A DNA stretch of 64,000 bases from Alternaria dauci. Lineage: Eukaryota; Ascomycota; Dothideomycetes; Pleosporales; Pleosporaceae. Location: assembly GCF_042100115.1 (NCBI RefSeq), contig NC_091276.1, positions 2,852,001 through 2,916,000 on the forward strand, given 5' to 3'. Below are positions 23,455 to 35,100 of the stretch, in pieces. A model generated the notes under the pieces. That model saw nothing but the letters and a program-made list of their open reading frames with translations. It was not told where the DNA came from and ran no database searches. The position numbers and the translations under genes were made by a program. Position 1 is the first letter of the stretch. Every line of letters starts with the position of its first letter.

Positions 23455-26400
23455 ATGTCTTTAGATCTTGCACAACAAAACGATAGCGATTACGATAACA
23501 GCAGTGCTGGAGAGGAGGACGGCCTGTACCAAGATGTGCAACCTGATGAGCACGATAGAGAACCTGACGAGCATGATGGAGAAGAATACCACGAGAGCAG
23601 CCTTGGGGACGAAGACGCAATAGCGAATAATCAACTTACCTGGGCTATTGACCACAGCGGAGGTGACCACCGACTACCTGGTGAGTTTAAGAGCATCCTA
23701 CTTGTACGCATATAGTAACTACGTAGTAGTGAAGGGATTTATCAAGATGATAGACAGCCCCGAATTTAACGGCAGTAAGGCTATTGGAATGCTGCAGAAG
23801 CGATACACGATAGACTACGGATCGAGGCGCGTTGGGTCCCGACCAGCCAAGCCTGAGGACAAATTTATCCCTGAGTTCCACCTCGACCTTATCATTATCA
23901 TCGGCCGGCCGCTCCAACCCATTGTGAAGTTCTCTACGTTCTTCGACCACGTAACAATCAGCTTTAAACACTGGCGAGCTCCATACAGCGCTAAACACAG
24001 CCACGGACTGTCGTTTGATATGGAGCATCGTACCTTCCGTCTTGCAAAGGGTGGAACGCGCGAATCTTGGTTTATTGTTATGCACCCTGTCGATAGCACA
24101 GTAGACCCTCTTCTGTCAGGCAGCGAACGTCGCAAACGCCGCGAGAAGGCGTCTGAGCACAGCGCTCTCAAACCCTCCCATGCCCTGTTCCTTACGTCGT
24201 ACATTAAGAAAGTCTTCCTTACAGGCGTATTACTTGGAGAGGGTGTTGAGGCTTCTTGGAAATTGGATGGACCCCAGTCGCAATCGATCTCAATCGTCAA
24301 GTGGGAAACGTTCCAGGAGCAGTTCATGGAAGGGTGGCCAGAGTACGTGCGCAAGAACACGCAGGATCCGTTCTGGACTGAGAACCTGCCAGCGTTCCAT
24401 GCGTATGACTACGGGCAGAACCTTCCAATTGAGTTGTCTACTGAGCAACTCAATAGTCTGCCTAAGGAAACCCGGTTGCGCCCTGATGACGAGACGTCTG
24501 ACTCTGATGACGAGACGTCTGACTCTGATGACGAGACGTCTGACTCTGATAGCGAGACGTCTGATTCTGGGAATGATTTGTCAAACTCTGGGAATGATTT
24601 ACCAAACTCTCAGAATGATTTATCTAACTCTGAAGACGCGGCGGCTAGGTCCGAAGGCGGCGCAGAGGGGGCTACGCCCCCACAGAGCGGTACACAAACA
24701 GGCGATCCAATTCCCCCGCCGCACGACCATCAACAGCCGTTTGATAACTACACACAGGATCTTCTACGCGCACTAGAGGACAAGTATAGACTGGAGAGCA
24801 TTGAGACGGTCTCCTACGCGCTAGCGGTCGACATCCACTCAATAGCATCTTCCAACCTCCCTAACGCCTCTAATGACGTCGGTGTCATTCTCGCACCTGC
24901 GCGCTGCCTCCTTGCCAATCGCAACAACGTTGTTCGCCAATACCAACACCCGCGCGACTTTACCTTCTACCCTCTTGCCTTCCATCCATCGTACGGCAAC
25001 TTCTCCTCCGCGCAGCCCCCAGCATTCCTACGCGACAACGTGCTCGCTGTAATGGAGGACAACATGAGCTATCAGAACAACGGTGCGAGCGTGTTGACTA
25101 GTGGTTATTTTCAGGCGTACTCCAACATTAAGCGAACTATACGCCATAGCCCCGGCAACTTACTTGCTACCAAGGGCATTGCCACGGCTGCCCTGACGCT
25201 GCCAGATCAGGATGGCAACCTAAACCCTCGGGTAGCGGCGAAGCGGCAGCGTTTACTGCGGAAATTGCGAGGCGAACAGACTCCTGATAACCCTACGTCT
25301 TCCCAACCGTTCGCTCGCGAGCAACAGCGGATTAAAGCCGCTATAAAGGAAGAACTGTACGCGTTTAGGATGGAGCAAGTTCTGTCTGTGCAGGTGTCGC
25401 AGTTAGCTGACGGTCAACGGAATTTTGCGACAGTGCTTCAACCTATCCTCCAGCTAATCCGGTACTTCTCGCTGGAACAACCTACCTACATTGATGTCCT
25501 CTTCGCGTTCAAAGAACGCATCTTTCCAAAGGTTCTCTCCTCCTTTGCTAGTCTGTTCGCGCACGCATCAGACGAGTTTTATCGTCGCTTCAAGGCTGCT
25601 GGCTCTAAAGGGCTGCCTTTTGCCCTAGCGGAAGGTGTGGCCGCATTCGATCGCCTTGGCAGCTACTGCTTTACTGGGTTCCCCCGGTCTTTAGTGGGCT
25701 CAGTGCTCGGGCCTCTCTGCACCATAGAAAGCATTGAGCAGGGTGGGTGGCCGTTTATCGACCCCAACATGCTCAATCTGCAAGGCAGTGGCCATGCTAA
25801 CCTAGTGCGTTGGCCGCGCATGGACAATGGACGACCTATTATGATGCACGTTGCTTCCATTCGCCACCACTATGGGCCCCAGGTTGCCGCTTATTGTCAC
25901 AGCGAGGTATGGTTCCGTGAGCTTGGTGGGCTCACAGGTAAAGGGCCTCGTGGCGCAGAAGAGTTCCTAGTAGAGGTGCTCGAAGAGATGTGGAAGCCGC
26001 AGACAATCGCTTTCGTAACACACCAATTCTATCGCGCTCTGAACAAGGGCGGACGGGGCAATGCTCAAAGCGTAAGCCTAACAACACTGCAGGCACGACA
26101 GGAGGCGCAAGAGCAGGTGACGCGTTGGGCTGAAAGCGAGCACCCCTTCTCTGCAGGGTTCGTGCAATTAGCGTTTCAAATATCAGCCGCTAACACAGTA
26201 CAGGGAGTACGAGTCGATCTTTCCTGTCTTTTATCCAGAAGCGACTTCGGGTTTGAGAAGCCAGACGCGACGCGACTTTGCGCAAGAGCTCTACTGGGAG
26301 TGTGTTAACAGCCATGGCCAATCTAGTAGCTACCTCTTTTCAAAGAACGCGAGCTGGTTCACTGTGTTACGCGCTGCCGTGCAACACGCCAGGGCCAAGG

Positions 26401-27330
26401 CGATGAAGGAGGAATACTGGATCAGCGCCATAATGTCAGCTCTAGCGGCGTGCCGCATTGACTGTGTGCCTGGTTCATACCATGGCCGATTGAGCTACCG
26501 GAGAATGACGCGGCTAGTCGGTAACGTTCCGGCCCCATCCGCTATAGCGGCGAGACCGGGCAGCCTCAAGCGGGCAGCGATTGAGGCAGTACACCAAGCA
26601 AAGCGGCGCTCGCAAACAAAGAGTACTATCGACTTTGGTTGCCAAATCCCTTTTAACGCCATCCCGCCGCTAGTTGAAAAAGGTTTTCAGCAGTTGGACG
26701 GCCAGTTCTCAAAGTCCGGCATGAATCAGAAGGTTCGTGAACACTACCACAGAGCACGTCAGTGCCTCATCGAGTGCTTAGGTCAGCCAAAATGCGATCT
26801 AATGCTCATGTTGGTGTTAACCCTTGCATCCTCTTCAGCTACCCCTACTGTAGCGGTGAATGCGACTGAGTTTTCCAAAGGACCAACCAAGAACTCTGAA
26901 ATGTTTGCGGCCGCCTTGGTAACAAGAATGCTCTGGTCTCTTCGACCAGATTACTTCCCGTCGGAGGAAGACGATGGTTGGGTGCTTTCGGTACGGGAGA
27001 TGACGAAGAAGATTGGTAAGACTTCCCTAAGAGAGGCCCTTTTCCCAAGTAAGAAGCATTGCTAACATAGTACTATCTGGGGTAGAGCACAAAGGTTGCA
27101 ACAACCGCTTCCTTCGACAACTGCAATGGATTCGGGTTACTAGTGGGCGTCGAGACTCCCCAAGGAACAGCGACATAGCGATCAACTATGATTCCGTTCT
27201 TGAGAAGAGACGTACAGAGTTAATGCGACTACGGAGCGATGCTAAAGGTTTTATTCAATGCGTGTTTGGTAGTTCTGATTATGCATGGGTTGACCGATGT
27301 CATACTATTATACAGGAGTCCCCAGTGTAG
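23455..27330 (+). CDS. Large protein of unknown function (1245 aa, four exons)
   Basis: Exons are 23455-23680, 23727-26161, 26199-27015 and 27071-27330. Intron 1 has GTGAGT; its acceptor could also be 3 bases downstream. Intron 3 has GTAAGA, branch GCTAAC and ATAG. Intron 2 is only 37 nt and is the least certain, but it joins the frames cleanly. Start MSLDLAQQNDSD is the first ATG giving an open exon 1. Residues 1-75 are acidic. Around residues 330-375 lies a tandem DDETSDSD acidic repeat, then N/S-rich repeats. The rest is globular, with patches such as LAPARCLLANRNNVVRQY, HPRDFTFYPLAFHPSYGNF and IRHHYGPQVAAYCHSEVWF. I recall similar uncharacterised proteins in dothideomycetes but no named domain. 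Its placement behind the ParB-like gene suggests a joint role. Confidence 0.65.
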
Positions 27331-28098
27331 AGTAAGCTATTATAGCTTCCACTATAATTTTACATCTTCTCTCCTATAAAACACGTATATACTATATACA
27401 TCTTCTATCCTATACAGCTTTTGAAGAGATTAATACACGTTACGTAGTGTTATGATTTTTTAAAATATTTCGTATTAACTGTAAATTCAGAAAAACACCA
27501 ACCCCAATATTAACCGTACTATCGTTGTCGCATGTAATCCGTTTCTTAATCTTAACTGTGTCTCTTCTCTACTATTTACATAATTAACGTAATAGTAAAA
27601 AGACGCAGGCACTAGAGAATAGAGCCTGCGAAGTCTACATTGCATTAGTGGCTGAAGTAGCACAGTGTAGAGGCATCCTGTTACTATTCTCCGCAGGCAA
27701 AGGTAATAGCACCTTGCGCGGCAACCTTTAAGGAAAAGAGAGGAAGCCGCTATGTGTTTCGCTCTTCTTTGTAGTTATTTGTAGATTTGTAGCCTGCGGT
27801 GTTGTTGACTTATCTGTATCGCAATACGACAGCAGCTTCCTAGCAGGCTGTAATCGTCGAGAGCCACGGTACAGCCGGTGACTTAGACGACAGACCTAGC
27901 CTAACACTAAATTGGCAAGCTTCCGCAACACGGACGCATACACCCCACCTGCTAATAAGCACCGCTATGACTAGCAACTCTCGTCTACCTCACTACTTCC
28001 GTAGAGTGTCGCTAGAAGCTCAGCATTGTGCTCTTCGAGCCCATCACTCTTTTTCCGCAGCGCATAGTTCAGGGTCGTCAGGTAACCCGGTTTATTGT
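27331..28098. other. Convergent 3' intergenic region with a hairpin
   Basis: This lies between two convergent genes, so it should hold both terminator regions. A stem-loop at about 27602-27636 has arms GCAGGC and GCCTGC extended by AGAC/GTCT. The bases TAAAAAGACGCAGGCAC at about 27596 resemble TAAAAGACGCAAGCAC at about 42250, behind the UPF1-like gene, so this may be a shared 3' element. No open frame worth calling. Confidence 0.4.
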
Positions 28099-29961
28099 TC
28101 AACCTATAGGGCTTACAGGACAGAATAATTCAAGTACCGACATCTGTCGCAATGGCGCCGGCGATGCCGGGATACTTTCCGATGCGTCAGAATCAGTGTC
28201 ATCTTCGGCTTCGCTGTCTGGAATCTCTGTTAACCCCACCGCCGTAGCTAGCGCATTCGCTTCAATGCTAAGCCTCTCCTTTCCAGCAATCGGCGCACCA
28301 GTAATTCCATCCGGCCCTAGCCAGGCTTCGAGGGCCCTGCTTGCCGTGCAAATTTCCGGCCGTTCGCGCTTCACTAGCTCAAGAAAAACATCGCGCTGGT
28401 TCTTCCGCAGCACACGCTCGAGCCAATGGTTTGAGACCTCTTCGTGGGGTATGAGCAGCAGCGATCCCCAGCCTAGAGCTTGAACTATGTCGAACCATCG
28501 TGTCGCTCGCTTTAGGCGGTAACGAAAGGCTGCGTGGTCAGATTTAGATGGTGATTGGCAAACCAGATGGACCAAATATGTGATAGCCTCTGTTCGTGCC
28601 TGGCCCTTCCCGTACCTGTTGCGAGTTCTGTCGTTACTGGCTAGACGATCAGCGACCTGGATTTCGTCGACCTTGCGAGCGTACGCCTTCCCTAGCAAAG
28701 CGAAAGCCCAGCGAGTGCCAATGTTTACAGCTGCAAGCATCGTCTCGTACCGTGTGCACATGTCCCAGGCAAAGCAGAATGCATTGTCGGCATCAGTATG
28801 AAGTGTTGCGCTACTATCCACTGACTGCGACATTTGCGTCTGGGTAAGAACATAACGATCTACTGGTTTTACCAAGAACGGCGTGCCCTGTTTCCGCCAA
28901 TTATGCAGGAACTGCGCAGCGCTGTACTGCGAGGTTGCATTTCCAAAAGCACGCGCTTTTGCTAGCATGCTGCAGGCAGTATAGTAGGGTGTTGGCGAGG
29001 CTGTATAGAAATCAGCATCTTCCGCGACTTTTTGCTTGAAGATCCAAGAGATCGTCGGCTCATCGTCTGGCGCAATGCTGCCGTACGCCATACGTTCCTG
29101 CGCAGGCATCTTCTCAGGCGGTTCCTTTAAGCCTATCGCCTCGAGCTTTATTACACGCGATCTTTCTAGCTTTCTTGTACGCCGTAGCTCTGCAAGACGA
29201 TTCTTGTTTGTAACTGTTGCGGACCTCTTTACGGATAGAGGCGTCGTCGCACTCTGGTTTTCGCTGTCCTCGTCGCTTGTTCCGCGCTCGTGTCCCCCCT
29301 CCGCTCTAGCTGTGTCTTTGCCAGCGTGTACTGTCATAGTGTTGACTTCGCTAGCCCTAGCCGTCGATTCGTCCGCGCTGTCCTCCTGTATTGCTAGGCG
29401 GTTTAAGCTGTTGGCACGGATCTCGCTGCGAATAGGCGATGAGGAGGCTGGACGTTTACGGTACGGCACAAGGTCGCCTGTAGCCCTCTGTGCTGATGGC
29501 GGTATGCTATCGTCCTTGTCTGAGTCTATAGCCATGCGGTCCTCCGCGATGCCTTCCGTTGGCGTCATTAGCCGCGCTGTAGTTAAGTTTCTAGGCTCTA
29601 GAGACTTACTACTAGCAAAGTCCATAGCAGCGCTTGTGAGACGCCCCCAATTTTCTGCGTCAAGTGTGCTGGCACCCAGCGTCTCTTTCAGCAGCCATAT
29701 CGCATCTAGTGTCGAGTGGGCTATGAAAACCGGCTTGCACGCTTCGTCGTCGCCTACTTCTGGAACGATCCATCCCGCGTATCGTACATCGCCTGGTACA
29801 CGGCATGGTTCTGCGAGACGACGCGCAAGAAATCTGCTGTAGGACGGGTTAGGTGGGCTGTATGCTAAGTTGTTAGCGACTGTAGCGTCCCACTGTGCAG
29901 GAAAGCCTCTTCCGCTGTGTTTATCCTGACAATGGTCACTATCGAGCTGTAACTGATCCAT
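28099..29961 (-). CDS. Protein of unknown function (620 aa, single exon)
   Basis: One uninterrupted frame on the minus strand starts MDQLQLDSDHCQDKHSG. Residues 20-125 look globular (YSRFLARRLAEPCRVPG, YAGWIVPEVGDDEACKP). Residues 130-270 are low-complexity S/T/E/D, including a possible nuclear signal (PYRKRPASSSP) and a basic helix (NRLAELRRTRKLERSRVIKL). Residues 290-560 are helical and globular (YTACSMLAKARAFG, WFDIVQALGWGSLLLI). The tail is acidic (DSEAEDDTDSDASES), ending LELFCPVSPIG. No domain recognised. It converges on the 1245-aa gene. Base composition and reading are as clean as in the neighbouring helicase genes, which supports a real gene. Confidence 0.7.
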   Translation of the reverse strand: MDQLQLDSDHCQDKHSGRGFPAQWDATVANNLAYSPPNPSYSRFLARRLAEPCRVPGDVRYAGWIVPEVGDDEACKPVFIAHSTLDAIWLLKETLGASTLDAENWGRLTSAAMDFASSKSLEPRNLTTARLMTPTEGIAEDRMAIDSDKDDSIPPSAQRATGDLVPYRKRPASSSPIRSEIRANSLNRLAIQEDSADESTARASEVNTMTVHAGKDTARAEGGHERGTSDEDSENQSATTPLSVKRSATVTNKNRLAELRRTRKLERSRVIKLEAIGLKEPPEKMPAQERMAYGSIAPDDEPTISWIFKQKVAEDADFYTASPTPYYTACSMLAKARAFGNATSQYSAAQFLHNWRKQGTPFLVKPVDRYVLTQTQMSQSVDSSATLHTDADNAFCFAWDMCTRYETMLAAVNIGTRWAFALLGKAYARKVDEIQVADRLASNDRTRNRYGKGQARTEAITYLVHLVCQSPSKSDHAAFRYRLKRATRWFDIVQALGWGSLLLIPHEEVSNHWLERVLRKNQRDVFLELVKRERPEICTASRALEAWLGPDGITGAPIAGKERLSIEANALATAVGLTEIPDSEAEDDTDSDASESIPASPAPLRQMSVLELFCPVSPIG

Positions 29962-30404
29962 TTTAGAACCAAGGCTGACGCTCTAAGCCAGCGATTAGTG
30001 TGTGGGTAGAAAAGTAGTAAGAATAACAGCAGAGAAAAGAAGACGTGGCATGGAAAGCAGGGGGCCAGGGCGTGCCGGCAAGGTGCGGCATATAGTCGCA
30101 CCGACTAACAAGGTAGAGTACGGTCCCTAATCCCAGAAGAGGTCGCGTCCTTGAGTGTAGAATACATGTTATTTCTCTTTTTAGAGTGCTATTCTTATAT
30201 AATATTGAATACTAAAGTTTAGTTGTTGAAGACACGAAAGATCTCAAAGAGGTAGTCCTAGATAGGGAGGGTCGCTCTGCCTCGTACATCTAAGAGCGCA
30301 GTTCCAAATAATATAACACTAGTATTTGCCTTTAGAGGTGCAGCGTGAAGAAGGTTGGAGCGCCAGCCCTAAGGTAGTTAAAGCGTCCGAATGTTCCAGC
30401 TGCA
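29962..30404. other. Intergenic region upstream of the 620-aa gene
   Basis: Holds the promoter of the minus-strand 620-aa gene and, further right, the far end of the broken small gene. A short overlapping minus-strand frame beginning in a hydrophobic stretch (30101) has no support as a gene. Confidence 0.35.
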
Positions 30405-30405
30405 A

Positions 30406-30470
30406 GGTTGCGATATGGCTTGGGACGCAAGTTGCCGCAACGGTTGGTTGCCAGCGAGGGCAAGTTACGC
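30406..30470 (+). repeat. Isolated copy of the 68-bp repeat
   Basis: A single, slightly diverged unit (GCGATATGGCTTGGGACGCA, then AGTTGCCGCAACGG) sits downstream of the broken small gene. The six-copy array of the same unit lies upstream of it (31433-31840). The small gene is thus bracketed by this repeat. Confidence 0.75.
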
Positions 30471-30546
30471 AGAGACCACGGTATGGCTTCATACACCTAC
30501 TAACACCTTTTGGGCAACTCTCTGGACTGTCCAAGGTACTGCATGA

Positions 30547-30969
30547 CAGAGTTGTCAACAATCAAGCCAATCAAGCTGGGTGCCCCAGCTTAGCTTGATT
30601 AGTGGGTACCTCTACCTCAGCTTAGCTTGATTGGCTTGATGGTTAAAATTAATAAGCTTGGCTTGTTTAGCTTGATTAGCTTAACAAAATTAATCCCCCT
30701 TTCAAGAAGCTTAAAAGGGGATAGTGTAGGGGTATCCTTATATAATCTTATCACCACGTGATCTTATCACCACGTGACCTTACTTACTTACTTTAACCTT
30801 CTTTATAGAGTATTAATTCTATCAAGCCAATCAAGCCAAACAATCAAGCTAGCTTATAGTAGCTTGGCTTAATTGATTTATACCTCTACTCTAGCTTAGC
30901 TTGATTGATACGCCAGCTTGATGCCCCAGCTTGATAGCGATCAAGCTGGCTTGATTGTTGACAAGTCTG
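30547..30969. mobile_element. hAT-type MITE, 423 bp, with 8-bp target duplication
   Basis: Terminal inverted repeats start CAGAGTTGTCAACAATC (left) and CAGACTTGTCAACAATC (right, reverse complement), identical over about 22 bases but for one mismatch. The 8-bp CTGCATGA flanks both sides (30539-30546 and 30970-30977). An 8-bp duplication with CAG-starting ends is the hAT pattern. The interior has repeated GCTTGATTGGCTTGAT-like modules and two CACGTGA boxes, and no coding capacity. It inserted into the small minus-strand gene. Confidence 0.88.
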
Positions 30970-31432
30970 CTGCATGAACAGACGGTTGTTGAACCAATGA
31001 ACAAACTGATTCCTAATGGTTGTCGCTGTAGAGAAAACGTCGAGGTAGGCAGTATACTCAGTCCTGGACGGCACGCTGGGACTCTGCCTTGGCCACTGGT
31101 TCCTCAGATCTTCCACGAACGAGTCGATCGCCCTAGTTTGATTCTCCTGAAATGCGGCGTGCAATCCTGTCGTGATGCTGCTGTTCAGTCTCCGATTCTC
31201 GCTTTGGTAGATTCGCTTCATTGGAATCTGCAAACGCCTTGGTGTTGCACAGCACCGTGTTCCGAATCGCATTCTTGTTGAAGTCCTGTCCCTGGTCTAG
31301 CTCGTATTTCAGTGCAGTAGGTGGCTGTACCGCCGAGAGCTTATATACCCTATAGGCTGCAGCTAGAGCCTGTATCGCATCCATGTCTGACTTTTCGGCG
31401 TAAGCCGTCGTACAAAACTATGTCATTAGATC

Positions 31433-31840
31433 ACGATATGGCTTGGGAAGCAAGTTGCCGCAACGGTTGGTTGCTAGCGAGGGCACGTTGCGAAGCGGTT
31501 GCGATATGGCTTGGGACGCAAGTTGCCGCAACGGTTGGTTGCTAGCGAGGGCACGTTGCGAAGCGGTTGCGATATGGCTTGGGACGCAAGTTGCCGCAAC
31601 GGTTGGTTGCTAGCGAGGGCACGTTGCGAAGCGGTTGCGATATGGCTTGGGACGCAAGTTGCCGCAACGGTTGGTTGCTAGCGAGGGCACGTTGCGAAGC
31701 GGTTGCGATATGGCTTGGGACGCAAGTTGCCGCAACGGTTGGTTGCTAGCGAGGGCACGTTGCGAAGCGGTTGCGATATGGCTTGGGACGCAAGTTGCCG
31801 CAACGGTTGGTTGCTAGCGAGGGCACATTGCGAAGCGGTT
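31433..31840 (+). repeat. 68-bp tandem array, six units
   Basis: Units start at 31433, 31501, 31569, 31637, 31705 and 31773 and are nearly identical. Each contains GACGCAAGTTGCCGCAAC and GGCACGTTGCGAAGCGG. The array lies 49 bp upstream of the start of the small minus-strand gene, and about 320 bp beyond the 3' end of the SNF2-like gene. Each unit holds one GCAAGTTGC palindrome, also found in the two end arrays. Short frames across it are artefacts of the repeat. Confidence 0.9.
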
Positions 31841-32159
31841 GCGAAGCATGGAGTAGTATTTAGTGTGGTAGGTTGCATTCGGCCTGACTCGGAAGACCAC
31901 GCGCCCGCAAGTCAGGCTGACAGCAGCGCTTCCACTCACAACGTTACCTAGGTACAGCAGTAACTTGCTATTGCTAACAGAGGCAACTTTCTAGGCTTCC
32001 TACAGTGGCAGCAGTAGGCAATACGTACAGCGTTACTCTATGTTAGTCTGGTGCGCCTATATCGGTATTGAGTCATGGGATCGATTTTGTACTACAGACT
32101 ACTTGAGAAAGTTACAGTATGTCTCCGCGATTTCCGGGCAGTCATTCCTTCAAAGTATC
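31841..32159. other. Intergenic region, 3' of the SNF2-like gene
   Basis: Non-coding. It contains one inverted repeat near 31879-31908 (GCCTGACT ... AGTCAGGC), which may be a terminator-like or regulatory structure. Nothing else recognised. Confidence 0.35.
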
Positions 32160-35100
32160 TCAGTCTTGCGCCTTTATCGTGCTCTGAAAATAGCCTTTAG
32201 CTTGGAGGTTCTTGACTATCCTCATGTCAATGGTGTCTCGGCATCCTTGAGGGGCAGTAGTTGTCAGCCATTCAACGAAGACTTCGGCGAACCTCGTATT
32301 AATGCGATGTTGGCGTTTCGCAGCCTGTTCAGCAATATGCGCGTTACTCTGAGGCTCAAGACCATGCAAGATGTTGCCCTCTGTAAGCGATATTGACTGA
32401 CACATCGCGCCCGTTGCACCCACGAGAATATAGACGCCATCGTCGACCTTGCCGCCCCCCTCATCCCAGACCTTCTTCCACTTGGGTACTTCCTTGTCCC
32501 GTGTCACGGCGTTGTAGGCATGAACAACGTGTTTCTCTCCAAACGTTTGGCAGATGTAAGCGTAGATCAGAGCACGTGACAATGTCGAGCTCGCGAGTAC
32601 GACGTACTTGGCTCTGTACTCTAGGGTTTCTCCTTGGTGTGCGCGAGGACGGGGATGGGGAATGGTCGTCTTCTTGTTGCGTAGCTCTTCCAACGTCTTG
32701 TGAATGTATGCGACCTTGGCTGAGCCCTTGCAAGCCTCCAATGCAATGTCCCAGATGAATGAGTGTCGAATTGTGTCGCTGTTCACAAGAGCTGTGCGGA
32801 GGTTTTCGTTGTTATTACTGAGACTGCGGTGAGGGTCGAGGATCCGATCTCCGATAAGCTGGTCGGCATCCCAATTGTTGATTGCGGCCATAAGGTTAGG
32901 AAAGATGCTGACATGTCGCGCAATGCGGTAGGCCTCGGAGTCTGCGACTGCGCCTGGGGGCATGGTGGGCTTGGACTTCTTGCTGCTCTCTCCCCCTTGG
33001 TCTTCCCAGGCCTCCACTTCCTTCTCGTAATGCTGTTTGACCGCGGCTAGCACGCGAGACTCTTCTTGTTCCACGTTAGCGAAGTAACACGCATCGTGCT
33101 GCAGATACGTGAAGTTGACAGTAAGCTTTGCTGTGACAACGTTGAGGGGTTTGCGCCAGGGATCCAGACTGTCGGTGTCGCGCATTATGAAACACCACCG
33201 AACCATGTCCCGAAAATTGTTCAGCATGTCCTTGATCTCGCCGGACTGGAGTTGCTTGTCGAGCGCGGACTGTACTTTGTTCTTTTCCTTCTCGGTTTTA
33301 CAACGCTGCATCCCGTCGTGATACTTCTTGTAGCTATTGAGGAGCTTTCTCCACACTGCAGTACAATCTACCCCTTTCAAATTGGCTAAAGCTTTGGCGC
33401 CTGGATCGGTGGACTGCTTTTGTACTAACCGCTGGATCACGTGGTCGGCGAATCCTAACACCAGGTCGACCCCGTTCGTGAGAGCTGTGCCCGTCTGACC
33501 TACTATACCAGTACGATGATCATTGGGCCTGTAGTCCAAAATGGGGTCGATGATGTGGGTGTAGGTTTGAGTTTTTGTACCCGGGGCGGTATGCAGCTCG
33601 TCGACCATGATTATTGCAGCGCAACCAACGAATGTGACCAACCACACCTCGACCCTCACACCTTTGTCGTCTGTCCATATTTGCATGCGACGAGCCTGCC
33701 AAGGGCCGAGACCATCAAGCGCAGGCAATCGTGAAGTGTCCATATGCGTCTTGGCGCACAGGCTCAGCTGTGCTCTCAACGCCGCCCTCTTCTTAGTATG
33801 CCTCTTGTCGGTCTTTTCTAACTGTTGTTTTAGCCTCTTGTACTGAGGGGGCGCAGAGGTATCGACAAGCGTGCCAAAGATCTTCGTCTTCCAAGACTCG
33901 CGAGTTGAGACTATCAAGAACCTAACGCTCGTCTTTTGAGGTCTGAAGTCCGATGTCTCAGGGACGCTGTTTGCCCATTCCTTAGTCGGGTTGTTCAACT
34001 TCCACACCTTGTTGTACTCCCCATAGGCCAATCGTGATTTCAACCAGTTAGGGCGACGGTTGACTTCATCCCACTCTTTTGGTGTCATGCTAGAGTAGAT
34101 GCTGTTCTTCGCACCGCCATAACGCTGTACAATCTCTTCGCCCGTACCGTGCAAGACTATCAGCTTCGGTGGCTTGTACTCTGATCCTTGAGCCAAGTGG
34201 GCGCTGCCACCCATGATCATACGCCATGCTTGTACCAATGTTTCAAGGCCTGCTGCACTCGCAACAAAGTAGGTGCATCCAAACAGATTCGGCGTCTCTA
34301 TCTCGTCTCCGTTCGATTTGAGAGCAGTGTAGGGGAAGTCTGGCGTCGCGCTGATGCCGAGGCGCTGGTACGATCTAGCAAAATTGAGATACCATATGAG
34401 GACATCGGTGATCGTCTTGCCCATGCCCATGTCGTCGGCGATGACAAGTGCTCCTCGGTCGCCGGCGAGGACATCCAAGCCATCCTTGGCGCCGACCAAC
34501 TGATGGGGTAGCGGGTGGAAATCTGGGTTTAAGCCGACCCCAGTTCCGAGGTTGATCTGGTCGCCTTTGAGGTCGTCGAGCGCAAGGCCGAAGGTTTGCG
34601 CGGCTAAGTCCCACAAGTCTATGTTCGACTTTTGCGCGTGCGCAAAAGCAGACATACCATCCATCTTCACCTTCATAGTGCTCGAGAAATGCGCGTTTGC
34701 CTGGGTCTTAGCTTGTTCGTTCAATGGGGGTTGTTCCGGTTCGCCTTCGTCTAACATGCATTCTTCTAGCACCTCTTCATCGTCTACGAGAATGTCCATG
34801 TTGTTACTAGACTCGCTGTCACTAGAATCGCTGCTACCACTATCGTCGCTGATATGTATTGGGTCGTCTAGTCCGCTACCGTGGTAGCTATTAGAAGGGA
34901 AGGTCTCGACAAACTTGAGAAAGGACTTAGGTGCGCTGGACGGTGGTTTGGCAGGTCTGGCGAGCGGTAGCAGATTCACGGGTGTGAACGACGAGGGTTG
35001 AAGTGTGCGGGGGAAGGCGATGCTGTTATTCCTGGACATGTATGACGAGAACGGACCTACAGGATGCTGCTTGTGTGCGCTGTTGCTAGGTGTGGATTCT

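Larger units (their letters stand above)
30405..31384 (-). pseudogene. Small gene of unknown function, broken by a MITE, stops and a frame change
   Basis: The 5' part starts at 31384 (MDAIQALAAAYRVYKLSAVQ). At about 31165 the sensible reading switches frame to AFQENQTRAIDSFVEDLRNQ and TTIRNQFVHWFNNRLFMQ, by an indel or an unrecognised intron. At 30970 a 423-bp MITE interrupts it. When the MITE and one copy of its target duplication are ignored, the frame continues exactly (YLGQSRELPKRC), then meets two adjacent TAG codons, then VYEAIPWSLRN. CAG-to-TAG changes would explain the stops. One 68-bp repeat unit overlaps the far end. Function unknown; both copies carry the same damage, so damage preceded duplication. 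Confidence 0.55.

Noticed and set aside
24180..24776. 198-codon frame inside the 1245-aa gene
   Set aside because: Alternate-frame reading of the acidic DDETSDSD repeat; no independent support.
29036..29842. 268-codon plus-strand frame
   Set aside because: Complement of the 620-aa gene; composition is typical of an antisense shadow (S/A/R-rich with no domain).
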